Assembly (NCBI GenBank): GCA_041748175.1
Contig: JBGTDU010000161.1
Location: forward strand, 1 to 64,000
Source of the DNA: JAHEJB01 sp041748175
Lineage (GTDB): Bacteria > Bacteroidota > Rhodothermia > Rhodothermales > Rubricoccaceae
DNA: 64,000 nucleotides
Direction: 5' to 3'
Under the pieces are notes generated by a model, which worked only from the letters and a program-made list of their open reading frames with translations, was not told where the DNA came from and did no database searches. This document shows positions 50,875 through 59,747 of this stretch, one piece after another. The translations under genes and the position numbers were made by a program. How positions within the stretch are numbered: the stretch's first letter is position 1; each line of letters opens with the position of its first letter.

Positions 50875-51090
50875 GAGGTCGCGTGTTTGGTTCTCTCAGA
50901 CGAGATTGGCACATAGGAGCGCGCACAGATAGGGCGAGAGCCCTTCAGATGCTGATTCGCTTACGTGCATCGGCCCGCGTTGCATGATGGCTAGAAGCTT
51001 CGGATGACCTTCATCCGCCTCGAGGACGCAGGAAGCTGCTCAACGGGCAGTCGGCGGTGCTGCCGACGGAGTAGCGAAGCACTTAAAAGA

Positions 51091-51185
51091 TGTCATCCTG
51101 ACGACCGAAGGGAGGAAGGATCTCCGTGGCACCAAGACGGCTTGTTACTTGAGAGATCCTCCTCGCTTCGCTCGTCGGGATGACA
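51091..51185. repeat. 95-bp inverted-repeat element (TGTCATCCTGA family)
   Basis: Starts TGTCATCCTGACGACC, with GGAAGGATCTC, and ends GAGATCCTCCTCGC with CGTCGGGATGACA, so the two halves can form a long imperfect hairpin. This TGTCATCCTGA-x-x-GAAG ... GGATGACA pattern is a common interspersed hairpin repeat in Bacteroidota-like and other genomes. The remaining bases from 50875 to 51234 hold no recognisable gene. Confidence 0.65.
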
Positions 51186-51234
51186 AAGTTGAGACACCGA
51201 AGCTAGATTTGGTGTGTAGTCAAACATCCGTTCC

Positions 51235-52104
51235 ATGCGCCGCGTCGCCTTCCTCTCCATGGATTCCCTCGATGAATTCGTCTTCGACGACGACCTCGCG
51301 GTGGAGCCCTTGCGCGCGCTCGGCTGGGACGTGGAAACTGTTTCCTGGCAAGCACGAGAGGACTGGAGTCGCTTCGAAGCCGTCATCATCCGCACGCCGT
51401 GGGATTACCAGGACGCGCCGGACGACTTCCTGCGTGTCCTGGCCGAGATCGAGCAGGTCACGCGGCTGGAAAATCCCCTTCGCATCGTCCGCTGGAATCT
51501 CCCCAAAACCTATCTCCGCGAGATGGAAGGTCTCGGCATTGCCATCGTGCCCACGCGATGGGGCGAGGCCGGCGCTTCCGACGACATTCTGGAGCACGTC
51601 GAGGCGCTTGGCGCGGACGAGTTCATCGTAAAGCCCGTCATCAGCGCGAACGCGGACAATACGTTTCGCCTGACCAGGGTGACGTTGCCGGGTCGTTCGG
51701 ACGAGATTGCAGAGGTCTTTGCCAGGCGCGCGTATATGGTTCAGCCATTTCTCCAGAACGTGATCGACGAGGGCGAGTTTTCGCTCTTCTACTTCAACGG
51801 CGAACACAGCCACACCATCCTCAAAACGCCGAAGTCGGGCGATTTCAGGGTGCAGGAGGAGCACGGCGGCGTCATCCAACCTGTCGTTGCAGAGCCAGCC
51901 TTACGGGAAGCCGGATCGCAGACCATCGCCAATCTCCCGAACCTCCTCTACGCCCGCGCCGATTTTGTCCGCGAGGGATCGGCTTTCCTTCTGATGGAAC
52001 TCGAACTCATCGAGCCCGCGCTGTATTTCAGGATGGATCCGGCCTCGGCCACCCGATTTGCCCAAGCATTCCAGGAGCGGATGCTGCAGCCCATTCCCGT
52101 CTGA
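51235..52104 (+). CDS. ATP-grasp domain protein (glutathione synthetase-like fold)
   Basis: A 289-residue member of the ATP-grasp superfamily that ligates a carboxylate to an amine or thiol using ATP. N-terminal region RRVAFLSMDSLDEFVFDDDL ... VIIRTPWDYQ (~residues 1-60), then NPLRIVRWNLPKTYLREME, the ATP-binding ADEFIVKPVISANADNTF (~residues 123-140), and the metal-binding ARADFVREGSAFLLMELELIEP (~240-262). The substrate is unknown. It lies 4 bp before a carbon-nitrogen hydrolase gene, probably the same pathway. Confidence 0.85.
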   Translation: MRRVAFLSMDSLDEFVFDDDLAVEPLRALGWDVETVSWQAREDWSRFEAVIIRTPWDYQDAPDDFLRVLAEIEQVTRLENPLRIVRWNLPKTYLREMEGLGIAIVPTRWGEAGASDDILEHVEALGADEFIVKPVISANADNTFRLTRVTLPGRSDEIAEVFARRAYMVQPFLQNVIDEGEFSLFYFNGEHSHTILKTPKSGDFRVQEEHGGVIQPVVAEPALREAGSQTIANLPNLLYARADFVREGSAFLLMELELIEPALYFRMDPASATRFAQAFQERMLQPIPV

Positions 52105-52108
52105 TTTT

Positions 52109-52930
52109 ATGCGCATCGCCATCGTCCAGCAGAAAGCCACGGAAGATCTCGATGCCAACCGGCAGAAAGGGCTGGATGCCGTTCGAGAAGCGGCAGGGAA
52201 TGGCGCGGACGTGGTTTGTTTTGCCGAGTTGGCCTTCGAGCCCTTCTACCCACAGCGCCACGCCACGCCGGAAACGCTGGCGAAAGCTGAGCCCATCCCT
52301 GGCCCCGTCACCGATTCGTTTTCGGCGCTTGCCAGCGAGCTGGGCGTCGTGCTCGTCCTCAACGTCTTCGAGCGCGAGAGCGACAAGACGTTCGACACGT
52401 CGCCGGTAATTGATTCGGACGGGAGGATTCTGGGCCTCACGCGGATGGTGCACATCACGGATTATGACGGCTTTCACGAGGCGGGCTTCTACGCGCCGGG
52501 CGATAGGGGCGCGCCGGTTTACCAGACATCCGCAGGCAAAATTGGCGTTGCAATCTGTTACGACCGGCACTTCCCGGAGTACACGCGGGCGCTCGCACTG
52601 GCTGGCGCGGATGTGATTGTTGTGCCGCAGGCTGGAACGGTTGGGGAATGGCCGGATGGCCTCTATGAGGCCGAATTGCGGGTTGCTGCTTTTCAGAACG
52701 GCGTTTTCACAGCCCTTTGCAATCGCGTGGGTGAAGAAGACAAGCTGACGTTCGCCGGGGAATCCTTCGTATGCAATCCGAGCGGCGAGGTCATCGCTCA
52801 CGCCGGCAGCGGCACCGAGGAAATCCTCTACGCCGACCTGAACCTCAGCGAGGTCGAACACTCGCACGCAAAGCGCCTATTCCTCGCCGACCGCTGCCCG
52901 GAATTGTACTCGGAGTGGCTTTCCAATTAG
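52109..52930 (+). CDS. Carbon-nitrogen hydrolase (nitrilase superfamily, carbamoylputrescine amidase-like)
   Basis: A 273-residue amidase-fold enzyme. The catalytic Glu is in VVCFAELAFEPFYPQ (~residue 43) and the nucleophile Cys in VGVAICYDRHFPEY-like context (VAICYDRHFPEY, ~residue 148). The position of the catalytic Lys (R-K-x-H in relatives) reads RMVH, so the Lys appears replaced by Met, though the following DYDGFHEAGFYAPGD matches N-carbamoylputrescine amidases. It may be a distinct subfamily or have altered chemistry. Start ATG 52109 chosen because it opens the usual M-R-I-A-I-V-Q strand and is 4 bp after the ATP-grasp gene. Confidence 0.88.
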   Translation: MRIAIVQQKATEDLDANRQKGLDAVREAAGNGADVVCFAELAFEPFYPQRHATPETLAKAEPIPGPVTDSFSALASELGVVLVLNVFERESDKTFDTSPVIDSDGRILGLTRMVHITDYDGFHEAGFYAPGDRGAPVYQTSAGKIGVAICYDRHFPEYTRALALAGADVIVVPQAGTVGEWPDGLYEAELRVAAFQNGVFTALCNRVGEEDKLTFAGESFVCNPSGEVIAHAGSGTEEILYADLNLSEVEHSHAKRLFLADRCPELYSEWLSN

Positions 52931-52951
52931 GTTCTTCAGCGATAAAATCAC

Positions 52952-52982
52952 CTAGTCACGCAATACGCATTACGCGATACAA
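52952..52982. repeat. TACGCAATACGC-type repeat before the TfoX-N gene
   Basis: Consists of CACGCAATACGCATTACGCG words ending just before the ATG of the next gene. Same family as at 28505, 48420 and 49112. Confidence 0.55.
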
Positions 52983-52984
52983 CC

Positions 52985-53323
52985 ATGGCCTACGACGAAG
53001 GACTTGCCCAGCGCATCCGCGAAACACTGGCTCACCGCGATGACGTGGTGGAAAAAAAGATGTTTGGCGGACTATGTTTTATGGTGCGCGGCCACATGAC
53101 GTGCGGTGTTATGAGCGACAAATACGATGACATTATGGTGCGCGTAGGGAAAGACGGTTTTGACGACGCCATCTCGCAACTACACGCCCGCGAAATGGAC
53201 TTCACAGGGCGGTCGATGAAAGGCATGGTTTACGTTGCGCCTGAAGGCTTCGAAAGCGATGCAGATCTTGAAGCCTGGGTTGGGCGAGGTGTTGCGAACG
53301 CGGAGTCTCTGCCGGCGAAGTGA
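52985..53323 (+). CDS. TfoX/Sxy N-terminal domain protein
   Basis: A 112-residue TfoX_N protein: KKMFGGLCFMVRGHMTCGV (~residues 24-42), DIMVRVGK, then RSMKGMVYVAPEGFESDADLEAWV. The N-terminal TfoX domain is the part linked to competence regulation in Gammaproteobacteria. Stand-alone forms are widespread with no defined role. Complete and normal length. Confidence 0.9.
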   Translation: MAYDEGLAQRIRETLAHRDDVVEKKMFGGLCFMVRGHMTCGVMSDKYDDIMVRVGKDGFDDAISQLHAREMDFTGRSMKGMVYVAPEGFESDADLEAWVGRGVANAESLPAK

Positions 53324-53333
53324 GCCCTGAGCT

Positions 53334-53648
53334 TCAGTCTACCTGCATGGGAATTGTATCAGATGTCCTAAACTCAATCGTCGTTTCGTATGCGTTGGGT
53401 CGCACGGCTGTGAAGCCTCCTCCGGATTCCATGAACCGCTGATCGTACCGGTGAACGGTGACTTTGTATGCACGATCGGGGCCGAGCGGATCTGGACCAG
53501 CGATCAGCCTCGGCTCGGCATTGTCGGGTGGACTGACGTCCCGCGGGATCCCTGATCCGTACGTGAGCGGGGCCCTGGCCGGACTCACCCCGTTCGGGCC
53601 TCCGCCTTGCTCAATCCGCCCCAACCAAAAGCGCAGCCGGAACACCAT
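53334..53648 (-). CDS. Hypothetical protein, possibly a C-terminal remnant
   Basis: A 104-residue frame without recognised domain. The second half (LIAGPDPLGPDRAYKVTVHRYDQRF ... NAYETTIEFRTSD) reads like a beta-rich protein end; the first part is less convincing. It overlaps no other gene on its strand and ends convergently with the TfoX-N gene. It could be the 3' end of a larger lost gene or a real small protein. Confidence 0.4.
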   Translation of the reverse strand: MVFRLRFWLGRIEQGGGPNGVSPARAPLTYGSGIPRDVSPPDNAEPRLIAGPDPLGPDRAYKVTVHRYDQRFMESGGGFTAVRPNAYETTIEFRTSDTIPMQVD

Positions 53649-53690
53649 GCGCGGGTTTGGTTAACATCCGAATCCGCTGCACGCGCTCCA

Positions 53691-55976
53691 ATGATTCAGG
53701 CGTCCGCCTTTCTCAACAGCCAGCTTCGCGACCTTCGCGTGCACTCGGAGTACGAGCGGCGGCTTCGGGTGCTCATCGAGCACTGTCGGCGGAATCTCCC
53801 GAGTGTGGACGAAGAGCGGATCCGGAGGGCGTTTCAGGTGGCTTACTGGGCGCATCGGGATGATCGCCGGGCCTCCGGAGAACTCTACATCTCACATCCT
53901 CTCGAAGTCGCGCTCATCGCCGCTCGCGACATCCGATTCGACGACACGACGGTCGTAGCCGCGCTCCTGCACGATACGGTTGAGGACACCGACCTGTCTC
54001 TGGATCTCATCAAGTCGGAGTTCGGGGCCGAAGTGGCAACGATCACCGATGGCGTTACGAAGATCGACCACGTCTTTTCGACGAGGGCACTCGGTCGCGC
54101 GGAAAACGTGCGGAAGCTGATGCTGAGCATGGCGAGCGACATCCGTGTGATCCTCGTCAAGTTTGCCGACCGACTCCACAACATGCGCACGCTGGGTTCG
54201 CTGCCGCACGACCGGCAGCTCAAGATTGCGGCGGACACCCTCGACCTTTTCGCACCGTTGGCACATCGGTTTGGTCTCCATGAGGTGAAGACGGAACTCG
54301 AGGATCTGAGTTTGAAGTACATGGAGCCCGTCGCGTACAGGGAGATTGCCGAGGGGCTGAAGTCCAAACGGCGCCAGCGTGAACGGTTCATTGAGAGCTT
54401 TGTCGATCCGATACGTCGGCAGCTGAAAGAGGATGGTTTCGAGTTTGAGATTCACGGACGGCCCAAGAGCATTTATTCCATCTTTCGGAAGATGCACAAA
54501 CAAGATAAAGAACTCGACGAAATATACGATCTCTTCGCCATTCGTATCATACTGCATAGTGTAGGTAAAAAAGGTAGAGAAGACTGCTGGCGACTCTATT
54601 CCATCCTGACAGACCTCTACCAGCCGCTGCCGGAGCGCTTTCGCGACTTTATCTCCGTCGCCAAATCGAACGGCTATCAGAGCCTGCATACGACCGTAAT
54701 CGGGCCCGAGGGCAAACCTGTCGAGATTCAGATCCGCACGGCGGAGATGCACGAGATTGCCGAGCGTGGCGTCGCGGCACATTGGAAATACAAGGACGAA
54801 GCCGGAGCTTCTTCCGGCGATGGAGCTCCAGCTCCCGATGCTTCGGGGCGCGATGCCCGCGTGGAAGCGATGTACAAGTGGGTCCGCGATCTCCTCGAAA
54901 ATCCCGACTCCAACGATGCAGATGAGTTCGTCAAGGAGTTTCAGCTGAACCTCTATGATGAAGAAATCTACGTCTTCACGCCGCAAGGCGACCTCATGAC
55001 CCTGCCCCGCGGCGCCACGCCGGTGGATTTCGCGTTCCAGATCCACACGCAGGTTGGGTTCAACTGCATCGGGGCGAAGGTCAATAACAAAATGGTTCCG
55101 CTGTCATACGTGCTGACATCGGGCGATCAGGTGGAGATACTTACCTCCAAAAAGCAGACGCCGAACCCCGACTGGATGAAGTTCGTGGTGACGCACAAGG
55201 CACGAAGCCGCATCCGCCACTGGATTAACGAACGCCTGCGCCTTGCCGTTGATGCGGGCCGCGAAACGCTGGTTCGGAAGATGAAGCGGGCGAAGATTGA
55301 GCTGGATGAGCAGCTGATAAACCGCGCCGCGTCCCGGCTCAAGTTTCCTTCGAGCCAGCAATTGTTTTATGAGATCGGCTCGGGGCTGTACGACGCCGAC
55401 GAGTTTGTGCAGTTCATCAAGCGTGGTGCCGAACGAAGTGCATCTGAAGACACGCAGGGAGGGGACGCGACGGTGCCGTTGGAGTTTGAGCAGTTCGCGG
55501 CCGACGCGCAGGAAATCGGGAAAACCGCGCTGATTATCGATGGCGAACGGCATTCAGAAATGGCCGTGAACTACGCGCCATGTTGCAACCCCATCCCGGG
55601 CGATGATGTGTTCGGGTATATATCCAAAACAGGCGTGATCAAAATCCACCGGGTTACGTGCCGCAACGCCCCAAACCTCCTTCTGGAGCACGCGGAGCGG
55701 ATCCTCTCCGTGGATTGGAGCCGCCAAAAGGATGTGCAGTTTGTCGCGGCCTTACGCATAGTTGGCGAGGATCGCGTTGGCATTGTCAGCGATATCACGA
55801 CGATCATATCAAAAAATTTGAAAACCAACATTCGCTCGATCGCAGTGGAGAGCGAGGATGGCCTCTTCGAAGGGACGCTCGTGATTTATGTGAGCGACCT
55901 GAAGCAACTTCGTCGGATTATGCAACGCTTGGGGAGGCTCGATGGCATATACGGTGTCTATCGATTCGAAGAGTAG
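53691..55976 (+). CDS. Bifunctional (p)ppGpp synthetase/hydrolase (RelA/SpoT family)
   Basis: Stringent-response enzyme, 761 residues, with the complete long-RSH layout. The HD hydrolase domain (~45-200) has YISHPLEVALI and LLHDTVEDTDLS intact. The synthetase domain (~245-360) has GRPKSIYSIFRKM and NGYQSLHTTVIGPEG. Then come TGS (~425-490; VFTPQGDLMTLPRGATPVDFA), the helical region, the conserved Cys region (PCCNPIPGDDVFGYI), and ACT (~680-761). Both activities look possible. Start chosen at ATG 53691; the upstream in-frame stretch has no family similarity. Confidence 0.96.
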   Translation: MIQASAFLNSQLRDLRVHSEYERRLRVLIEHCRRNLPSVDEERIRRAFQVAYWAHRDDRRASGELYISHPLEVALIAARDIRFDDTTVVAALLHDTVEDTDLSLDLIKSEFGAEVATITDGVTKIDHVFSTRALGRAENVRKLMLSMASDIRVILVKFADRLHNMRTLGSLPHDRQLKIAADTLDLFAPLAHRFGLHEVKTELEDLSLKYMEPVAYREIAEGLKSKRRQRERFIESFVDPIRRQLKEDGFEFEIHGRPKSIYSIFRKMHKQDKELDEIYDLFAIRIILHSVGKKGREDCWRLYSILTDLYQPLPERFRDFISVAKSNGYQSLHTTVIGPEGKPVEIQIRTAEMHEIAERGVAAHWKYKDEAGASSGDGAPAPDASGRDARVEAMYKWVRDLLENPDSNDADEFVKEFQLNLYDEEIYVFTPQGDLMTLPRGATPVDFAFQIHTQVGFNCIGAKVNNKMVPLSYVLTSGDQVEILTSKKQTPNPDWMKFVVTHKARSRIRHWINERLRLAVDAGRETLVRKMKRAKIELDEQLINRAASRLKFPSSQQLFYEIGSGLYDADEFVQFIKRGAERSASEDTQGGDATVPLEFEQFAADAQEIGKTALIIDGERHSEMAVNYAPCCNPIPGDDVFGYISKTGVIKIHRVTCRNAPNLLLEHAERILSVDWSRQKDVQFVAALRIVGEDRVGIVSDITTIISKNLKTNIRSIAVESEDGLFEGTLVIYVSDLKQLRRIMQRLGRLDGIYGVYRFEE

Positions 55977-56190
55977 CCTTGGGGTCCGGCGGTTCGCGCG
56001 CTCGTCGCATTCGCCCGACCGGCGGTATGCTGGCCTGCTCGGACAGAACATCAACCACTCTTGGTACAAACCTCAATAAATGCAAAGGCTGTCTGCCTAC
56101 ATTGTACTCCGACGTTTTCTAGGAGGCCAGGTTTGATGGAAGGTCTCCTGCCTCATGCTCCGCCATCTCCCTCATTCTCCTCTTTCAACA
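55977..56190. other. Intergenic region before the HU-like gene
   Basis: About 210 bp without a gene. The spacing suggests the HU-like gene has its own promoter here; no clear consensus was identified. Confidence 0.35.
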
Positions 56191-56616
56191 ATGGCACAGA
56201 CAGTAATAACGAAACGTGTCCCGACGCTCACAAAAAAAGACGTGGCTCGCCGCGTCGCGGCACTCAAGGGCCAGCCGATATACAAGAGCGAGCCCTGGGT
56301 TAGCACGGTAATCGACGCCATCCGGGAGTTGATGATCGAGGCCGATCCTGAGGTCCGCATCGAGCTACGCGACTTTGGCGTCTTCGAAGTCAAGAAGACG
56401 AAGGCGAAGCCCAAGGCGCGCAACCCGAAGACGAACGAAACGGTCTTTATTCCAAGCCGTCGGAAAACGCACTTCAAGCCGAGCAAGCTGATGAAGGAGG
56501 AACTGCAGAAGCCGCTCGTGGATCTCGGCTACAGTATCCCTGCTGGCAGTGCCGACGCCAATCTTTCGGCGGCTGAGCTAGCCGCGGTCGTACGGCGTAG
56601 CTCCAACGGGCATTGA
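56191..56616 (+). CDS. HU-family DNA-binding protein
   Basis: A 141-residue HU/IHF-like nucleoid protein. Its first ~95 residues show the fold (LTKKDVARRVAALKGQPIYKS, then VIDAIRELM, ELRDFGVFEVKKTKAKPKARNPKTN), including the GVFEV and the Lys/Arg/Pro-rich DNA-binding arm with the conserved RNPKT motif. The C-terminal ~45 residues (LGYSIPAGSADANLSAAEL) are an extra tail absent from plain HU. Start ATG 56191. A hairpin after the stop separates it from ruvX. Confidence 0.9.
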   Translation: MAQTVITKRVPTLTKKDVARRVAALKGQPIYKSEPWVSTVIDAIRELMIEADPEVRIELRDFGVFEVKKTKAKPKARNPKTNETVFIPSRRKTHFKPSKLMKEELQKPLVDLGYSIPAGSADANLSAAELAAVVRRSSNGH

Positions 56617-56652
56617 GCTTCGTCGGCGGGGAAAGCCTGCAAAAAGTATCCG

Positions 56653-56684
56653 GGGCCGGGTTGCATCTGCAATCCGGCCTCTTT
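56653..56684 (+). terminator. Hairpin terminator after the HU-like gene
   Basis: GGCCGGGTTGCA pairs with TGCAATCCGGCC (one mismatch) followed by a short CTTTG tail, 37 bp after the stop and just before ruvX. The weak T run makes it a fair but not strong terminator. Confidence 0.6.
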
Positions 56685-56695
56685 GTATCAAGCCG

Positions 56696-57142
56696 ATGAT
56701 CAAACCACTTCGGCGAATAGCCGCCGTTGACTATGGCACGAAAAGAGTTGGCCTTGCAATGACCGACCCGCTGCGGTTGTTCGCGCAACCAATCGGCACA
56801 TTTTCGCCCGACGACGCATTGGCGCGGCTCGTCGAACTCCACAAATCGGAGGGCCTCGAAGCCATCGTCATTGGTTGGCCATTGATGGAAAGCGGCGAAG
56901 AAAGCAAAGCCACTCGGCGCGTCGAGCCCTATTTCGGGCGGCTGAAGAATACGCTGCCGGACGTGGATGTCGTACGCCAGGACGAGCGCGGCACGTCGAA
57001 ACGCGCCGCCGAAGCACTTGCAGCCGCCGGTGTCAGGAAAAAGGCACGGAGAGACAAAGGCCGTCTCGATTCAGCCGCCGCAGTGCTCATCTTGCAGGAC
57101 TACCTCGAGGATTGCGGCGGCTCGGTTTCAAGAACACAATAG
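56696..57142 (+). CDS. ruvX: Holliday junction resolvase-like protein RuvX (YqgF)
   Basis: A 148-residue RNase H-fold protein involved in pre-16S rRNA 5'-end maturation and possibly junction resolution. Motifs: AAVDYGTKRVGLAMTD (~residues 8-24) with the first catalytic Asp, VIGWPLMESGEE (~57-68) where relatives have GLP, DERGTSKRAAEAL (~95-107) and KGRLDSAAAVLILQDYL (~120-136) with the last catalytic Asp. Complete length. Confidence 0.95.
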   Translation: MIKPLRRIAAVDYGTKRVGLAMTDPLRLFAQPIGTFSPDDALARLVELHKSEGLEAIVIGWPLMESGEESKATRRVEPYFGRLKNTLPDVDVVRQDERGTSKRAAEALAAAGVRKKARRDKGRLDSAAAVLILQDYLEDCGGSVSRTQ

Positions 57143-57189
57143 AGCTGTAGCGAGGTATTTTCACGGTCCGCCGCGCCGATGCTTCGTCT

Positions 57190-57792
57190 ATGATTCTGCC
57201 GATTTACACGTATGGCCAGCCAATTCTTCGGGAGACGACCCTACCCGTTAAAGAGGATTCGCTGGATTTGCAGCGGCTCATCGACGACATGATCGACACG
57301 ATGCACGAGGCGTCTGGTGTAGGGCTGGCCGCCCCGCAGGTCGGGAGGAAGGAGCGCTTGTTCGTCGTTGACCTCAGCGGCGCAGCCGAGGATTTTGCCG
57401 AAGCCTACGGCGGCGACGTCCCGTTTTACGCCCAGGAACCACTCGCGCTCATCAACCCCGAGATCCTTCAGGTCGACGAAGCCACCTCGATGGAGTTTGA
57501 AGAAGGTTGCCTGTCGATCCCGGGAATTGTTGAATGGGTCACGCGGCCAGATCTGTTGCGCATTCGATTCCTCGACCGCCAGTTTAACGCGCACGAGGTG
57601 GACGCCGGCAACATGCTCGCCCGCGTCTTCCAGCACGAACTGGACCACCTCAACGGCGTACTCTTCCTGGATCACCTCTCGCCGCTAAAGAAGCGCCTGT
57701 TGAAGCGGCGTCTCAGCGATATGGCGGAAGGAGCGGTCGAGGCGGAGTACACAATCAAACCGCCCGGTGAAGTGGAGACGGTTGGACGATGA
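57190..57792 (+). CDS. def: Peptide deformylase
   Basis: Removes the formyl group from nascent N-terminal Met. It has 200 residues with all three motifs: GVGLAAPQVG (~residue 43), EEGCLSIPGI (~residue 100, metal Cys), and HELDHLNGVLFLD (~residue 147, metal His pair and catalytic Glu). The ~15-residue insertion before motif 2 is usual in Bacteroidota. Follows ruvX by ~50 bp. Confidence 0.97.
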   Translation: MILPIYTYGQPILRETTLPVKEDSLDLQRLIDDMIDTMHEASGVGLAAPQVGRKERLFVVDLSGAAEDFAEAYGGDVPFYAQEPLALINPEILQVDEATSMEFEEGCLSIPGIVEWVTRPDLLRIRFLDRQFNAHEVDAGNMLARVFQHELDHLNGVLFLDHLSPLKKRLLKRRLSDMAEGAVEAEYTIKPPGEVETVGR

Positions 57793-57842
57793 ACCGGAGC
57801 CACCGCAGACTGTACCACCGCCACCTTTAATCGGAGTTGTTC

Positions 57843-58652
57843 ATGCCCGTATGGGTGTTTGCCGTTGGGAGTGTTGTGCTCGTGAGCCTCGTGTCGCTTG
57901 CGGGAATTTTTACGCTGTCCCTGGGCCGGGCTCACCTCGAGCGGATAATGTTCCTGCTCGTGTCGTTCGCGGTTGGCGCAATGCTGAGCGGTGCGCTGCT
58001 CCACCTCATCCCGCGAGCCTATGACCAGCTAGAGGACGGCACGTTGATCGGCGCCCTCGTATTGGCCGGCGTGCTGAGTTTCTTTGTCATGGAGAAGTTT
58101 CTTCACTGGCGCCACCATCACGGGATGCCGGACGAAAAGGACGTCGACAGTAGCGGTCACCATCACGGCCACCATAAAAGCGTTGCTCCGTTTGCGACGA
58201 TGAACCTTCTCGGCGACGCCGTTCACAATTTGATTGACGGAATGATTGTCGCGGCGGCCTATCTGGTTTCGATCCCCGCCGGTATCGTGACGACGCTCGC
58301 GGTTATGCTCCACGAGATTCCGCAGGAGATCGGCGATTTTGGCGTACTTGTTTTCGGTGGTTATAGCCCAAGAAAGGCGTTGTTGTACAATTTTCTATCG
58401 GGCCTGGTCGGCGTTGTTGGCGCGGTAGCTGCGCTCGTCATTGGCGCGCATGTCGAAAGTTTCGCCGATTACCTCCTTCCCATTACCGCGGGAGCGTTTA
58501 TCTACATAGCGGGCAGCGACCTGATCCCGGAGCTAAACCTGCGGCACAGCCACTCGGCCGGCCAATCGGCTATGCAACTGGTGATGATGGTGCTTGGCGC
58601 GAGCATTATGCTGTTGCCGGAGTTGTTGGAGGGCTGGCTGGCAATGCCGTGA
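57843..58652 (+). CDS. ZIP-family divalent metal transporter
   Basis: A 269-residue inner-membrane protein with about eight helices. The His-rich loop between helices 3 and 4 (WRHHHGMPDEKDVDSSGHHHGHHK, ~residues 88-112) and the metal-site motifs LLGDAVHNLIDGMIVAAAY (helix 4, ~residue 122) and VMLHEIPQEIGDF (helix 5, ~residue 158) are hallmarks of ZIP transporters, which import zinc or related ions. Single start ATG 57843 after a short leader. It ends exactly against the convergent dehydratase gene. Confidence 0.93.
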   Translation: MPVWVFAVGSVVLVSLVSLAGIFTLSLGRAHLERIMFLLVSFAVGAMLSGALLHLIPRAYDQLEDGTLIGALVLAGVLSFFVMEKFLHWRHHHGMPDEKDVDSSGHHHGHHKSVAPFATMNLLGDAVHNLIDGMIVAAAYLVSIPAGIVTTLAVMLHEIPQEIGDFGVLVFGGYSPRKALLYNFLSGLVGVVGAVAALVIGAHVESFADYLLPITAGAFIYIAGSDLIPELNLRHSHSAGQSAMQLVMMVLGASIMLLPELLEGWLAMP

Positions 58653-59627
58653 TCAATCGAGCGACGCAGCAAGCCTCTCTGCGGTTTCGACGAAGGGTCG
58701 AAACGAGCAGCCAAGTTTTTCAATAGCCTTGTGATTGCTGTAGCGGTAGGTCGCAGTCGCCGTCCGGGCAGTCTCCCGGGTGATGATGGGTCTTACCCCA
58801 ACGAGCCGGGCAAGGATTTCCGAAACGGCGCCCATCGCCATGGCAGGTCGCCGATTGAGCGTGAGACGCCGGAGTTTCACATTGAAGGCTTCCGCGAGCG
58901 TGGCGAATATCTCGGCCCACGGCAGATTGTCTCCGCCGAGGATATAACGCTCGCCGGTGGCGCCGTGAGCCAACGCGGCTCGGATTCCCGCCGCGACATC
59001 CTGAACGTCAACGACGCACGTGCCGCCAGAAGGGATGGCGGGGACGCGACCGTCACGCACTTTCTCGACGATCGCCATCGTGTTCTCGCCAGCCCGACCT
59101 GGCCCGAAAATGACTGCCGGATTTACCATCACAGCGTCGAGTCCTTCCGCGATTGCGCGATGGATTTCCATCTCCGCTAGATGCTTGGTCGTCGCATACC
59201 CCGAGTTTTCCTTCGATGGAGTCCACGCCGCTGTTTCGTCAATAATCTCGTTTTGACCCTGGTGCCTGCCAATCGCAGCGATGCTGGAGACATGGACCAT
59301 CCGCTCGACGCCAGCCTCGTTCGCCGCGTCTGCGACGTTCGCTGTTCCTCGGACATTGATAGTCATTAGCTGGTCTTCGTCCTTCTTCCCCCCAAAACCC
59401 ACGTACGCAGCAGCGTGGATCACCTGGCGGATTTCGACCATGGCGGCACGGACCGACGGGTAATCGGTGACATCACCGATGGCATGGTCGACGGCATGAG
59501 TGGCATCGCCCAGCAAGTCCAGATTCGACCGCTCACGCCGTAGAATGCGAACTTGGGCTCCGTCCGCAACGAGTTGTCGGGTAAGGGTTGCGCCGAGAAA
59601 GCCAGTCGCGCCGGTTACCAGGATCAT
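58653..59627 (-). CDS. NAD-dependent epimerase/dehydratase family protein (dihydroflavonol reductase-like)
   Basis: An extended short-chain dehydrogenase of 324 residues. NAD(P)-binding GATGFLGATL at residues 6-15, AAYVGFG (~residue 75), the catalytic Ser region VHVSSIAAIG, and the Tyr-Lys pair YATTKHLAE (~residue 143). The C-terminal part resembles dihydroflavonol-4-reductase/HpnA proteins. The substrate is unknown; hopanoid or polyketide-linked sugars or lipids are possible. No neighbour suggests a pathway. Convergent with the ZIP gene, with no gap. Confidence 0.9.
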   Translation of the reverse strand: MILVTGATGFLGATLTRQLVADGAQVRILRRERSNLDLLGDATHAVDHAIGDVTDYPSVRAAMVEIRQVIHAAAYVGFGGKKDEDQLMTINVRGTANVADAANEAGVERMVHVSSIAAIGRHQGQNEIIDETAAWTPSKENSGYATTKHLAEMEIHRAIAEGLDAVMVNPAVIFGPGRAGENTMAIVEKVRDGRVPAIPSGGTCVVDVQDVAAGIRAALAHGATGERYILGGDNLPWAEIFATLAEAFNVKLRRLTLNRRPAMAMGAVSEILARLVGVRPIITRETARTATATYRYSNHKAIEKLGCSFRPFVETAERLAASLD

Positions 59628-59747
59628 TCGGATAGGGTTTGAAGGAAATGGCGCGAACGGATTTCGCGCCGTCTGAATGGCCGTGGTTGTCGATTATCCC
59701 GCGCACGGGCAGAAACTTTCAACATTCGAGCCTGCAACCGGTGGTCT

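Noticed and set aside
53607..53690. Longer N-terminus of the RelA/SpoT protein
   Set aside because: The extra 28 residues have no resemblance to the family, which starts close to ATG 53691.
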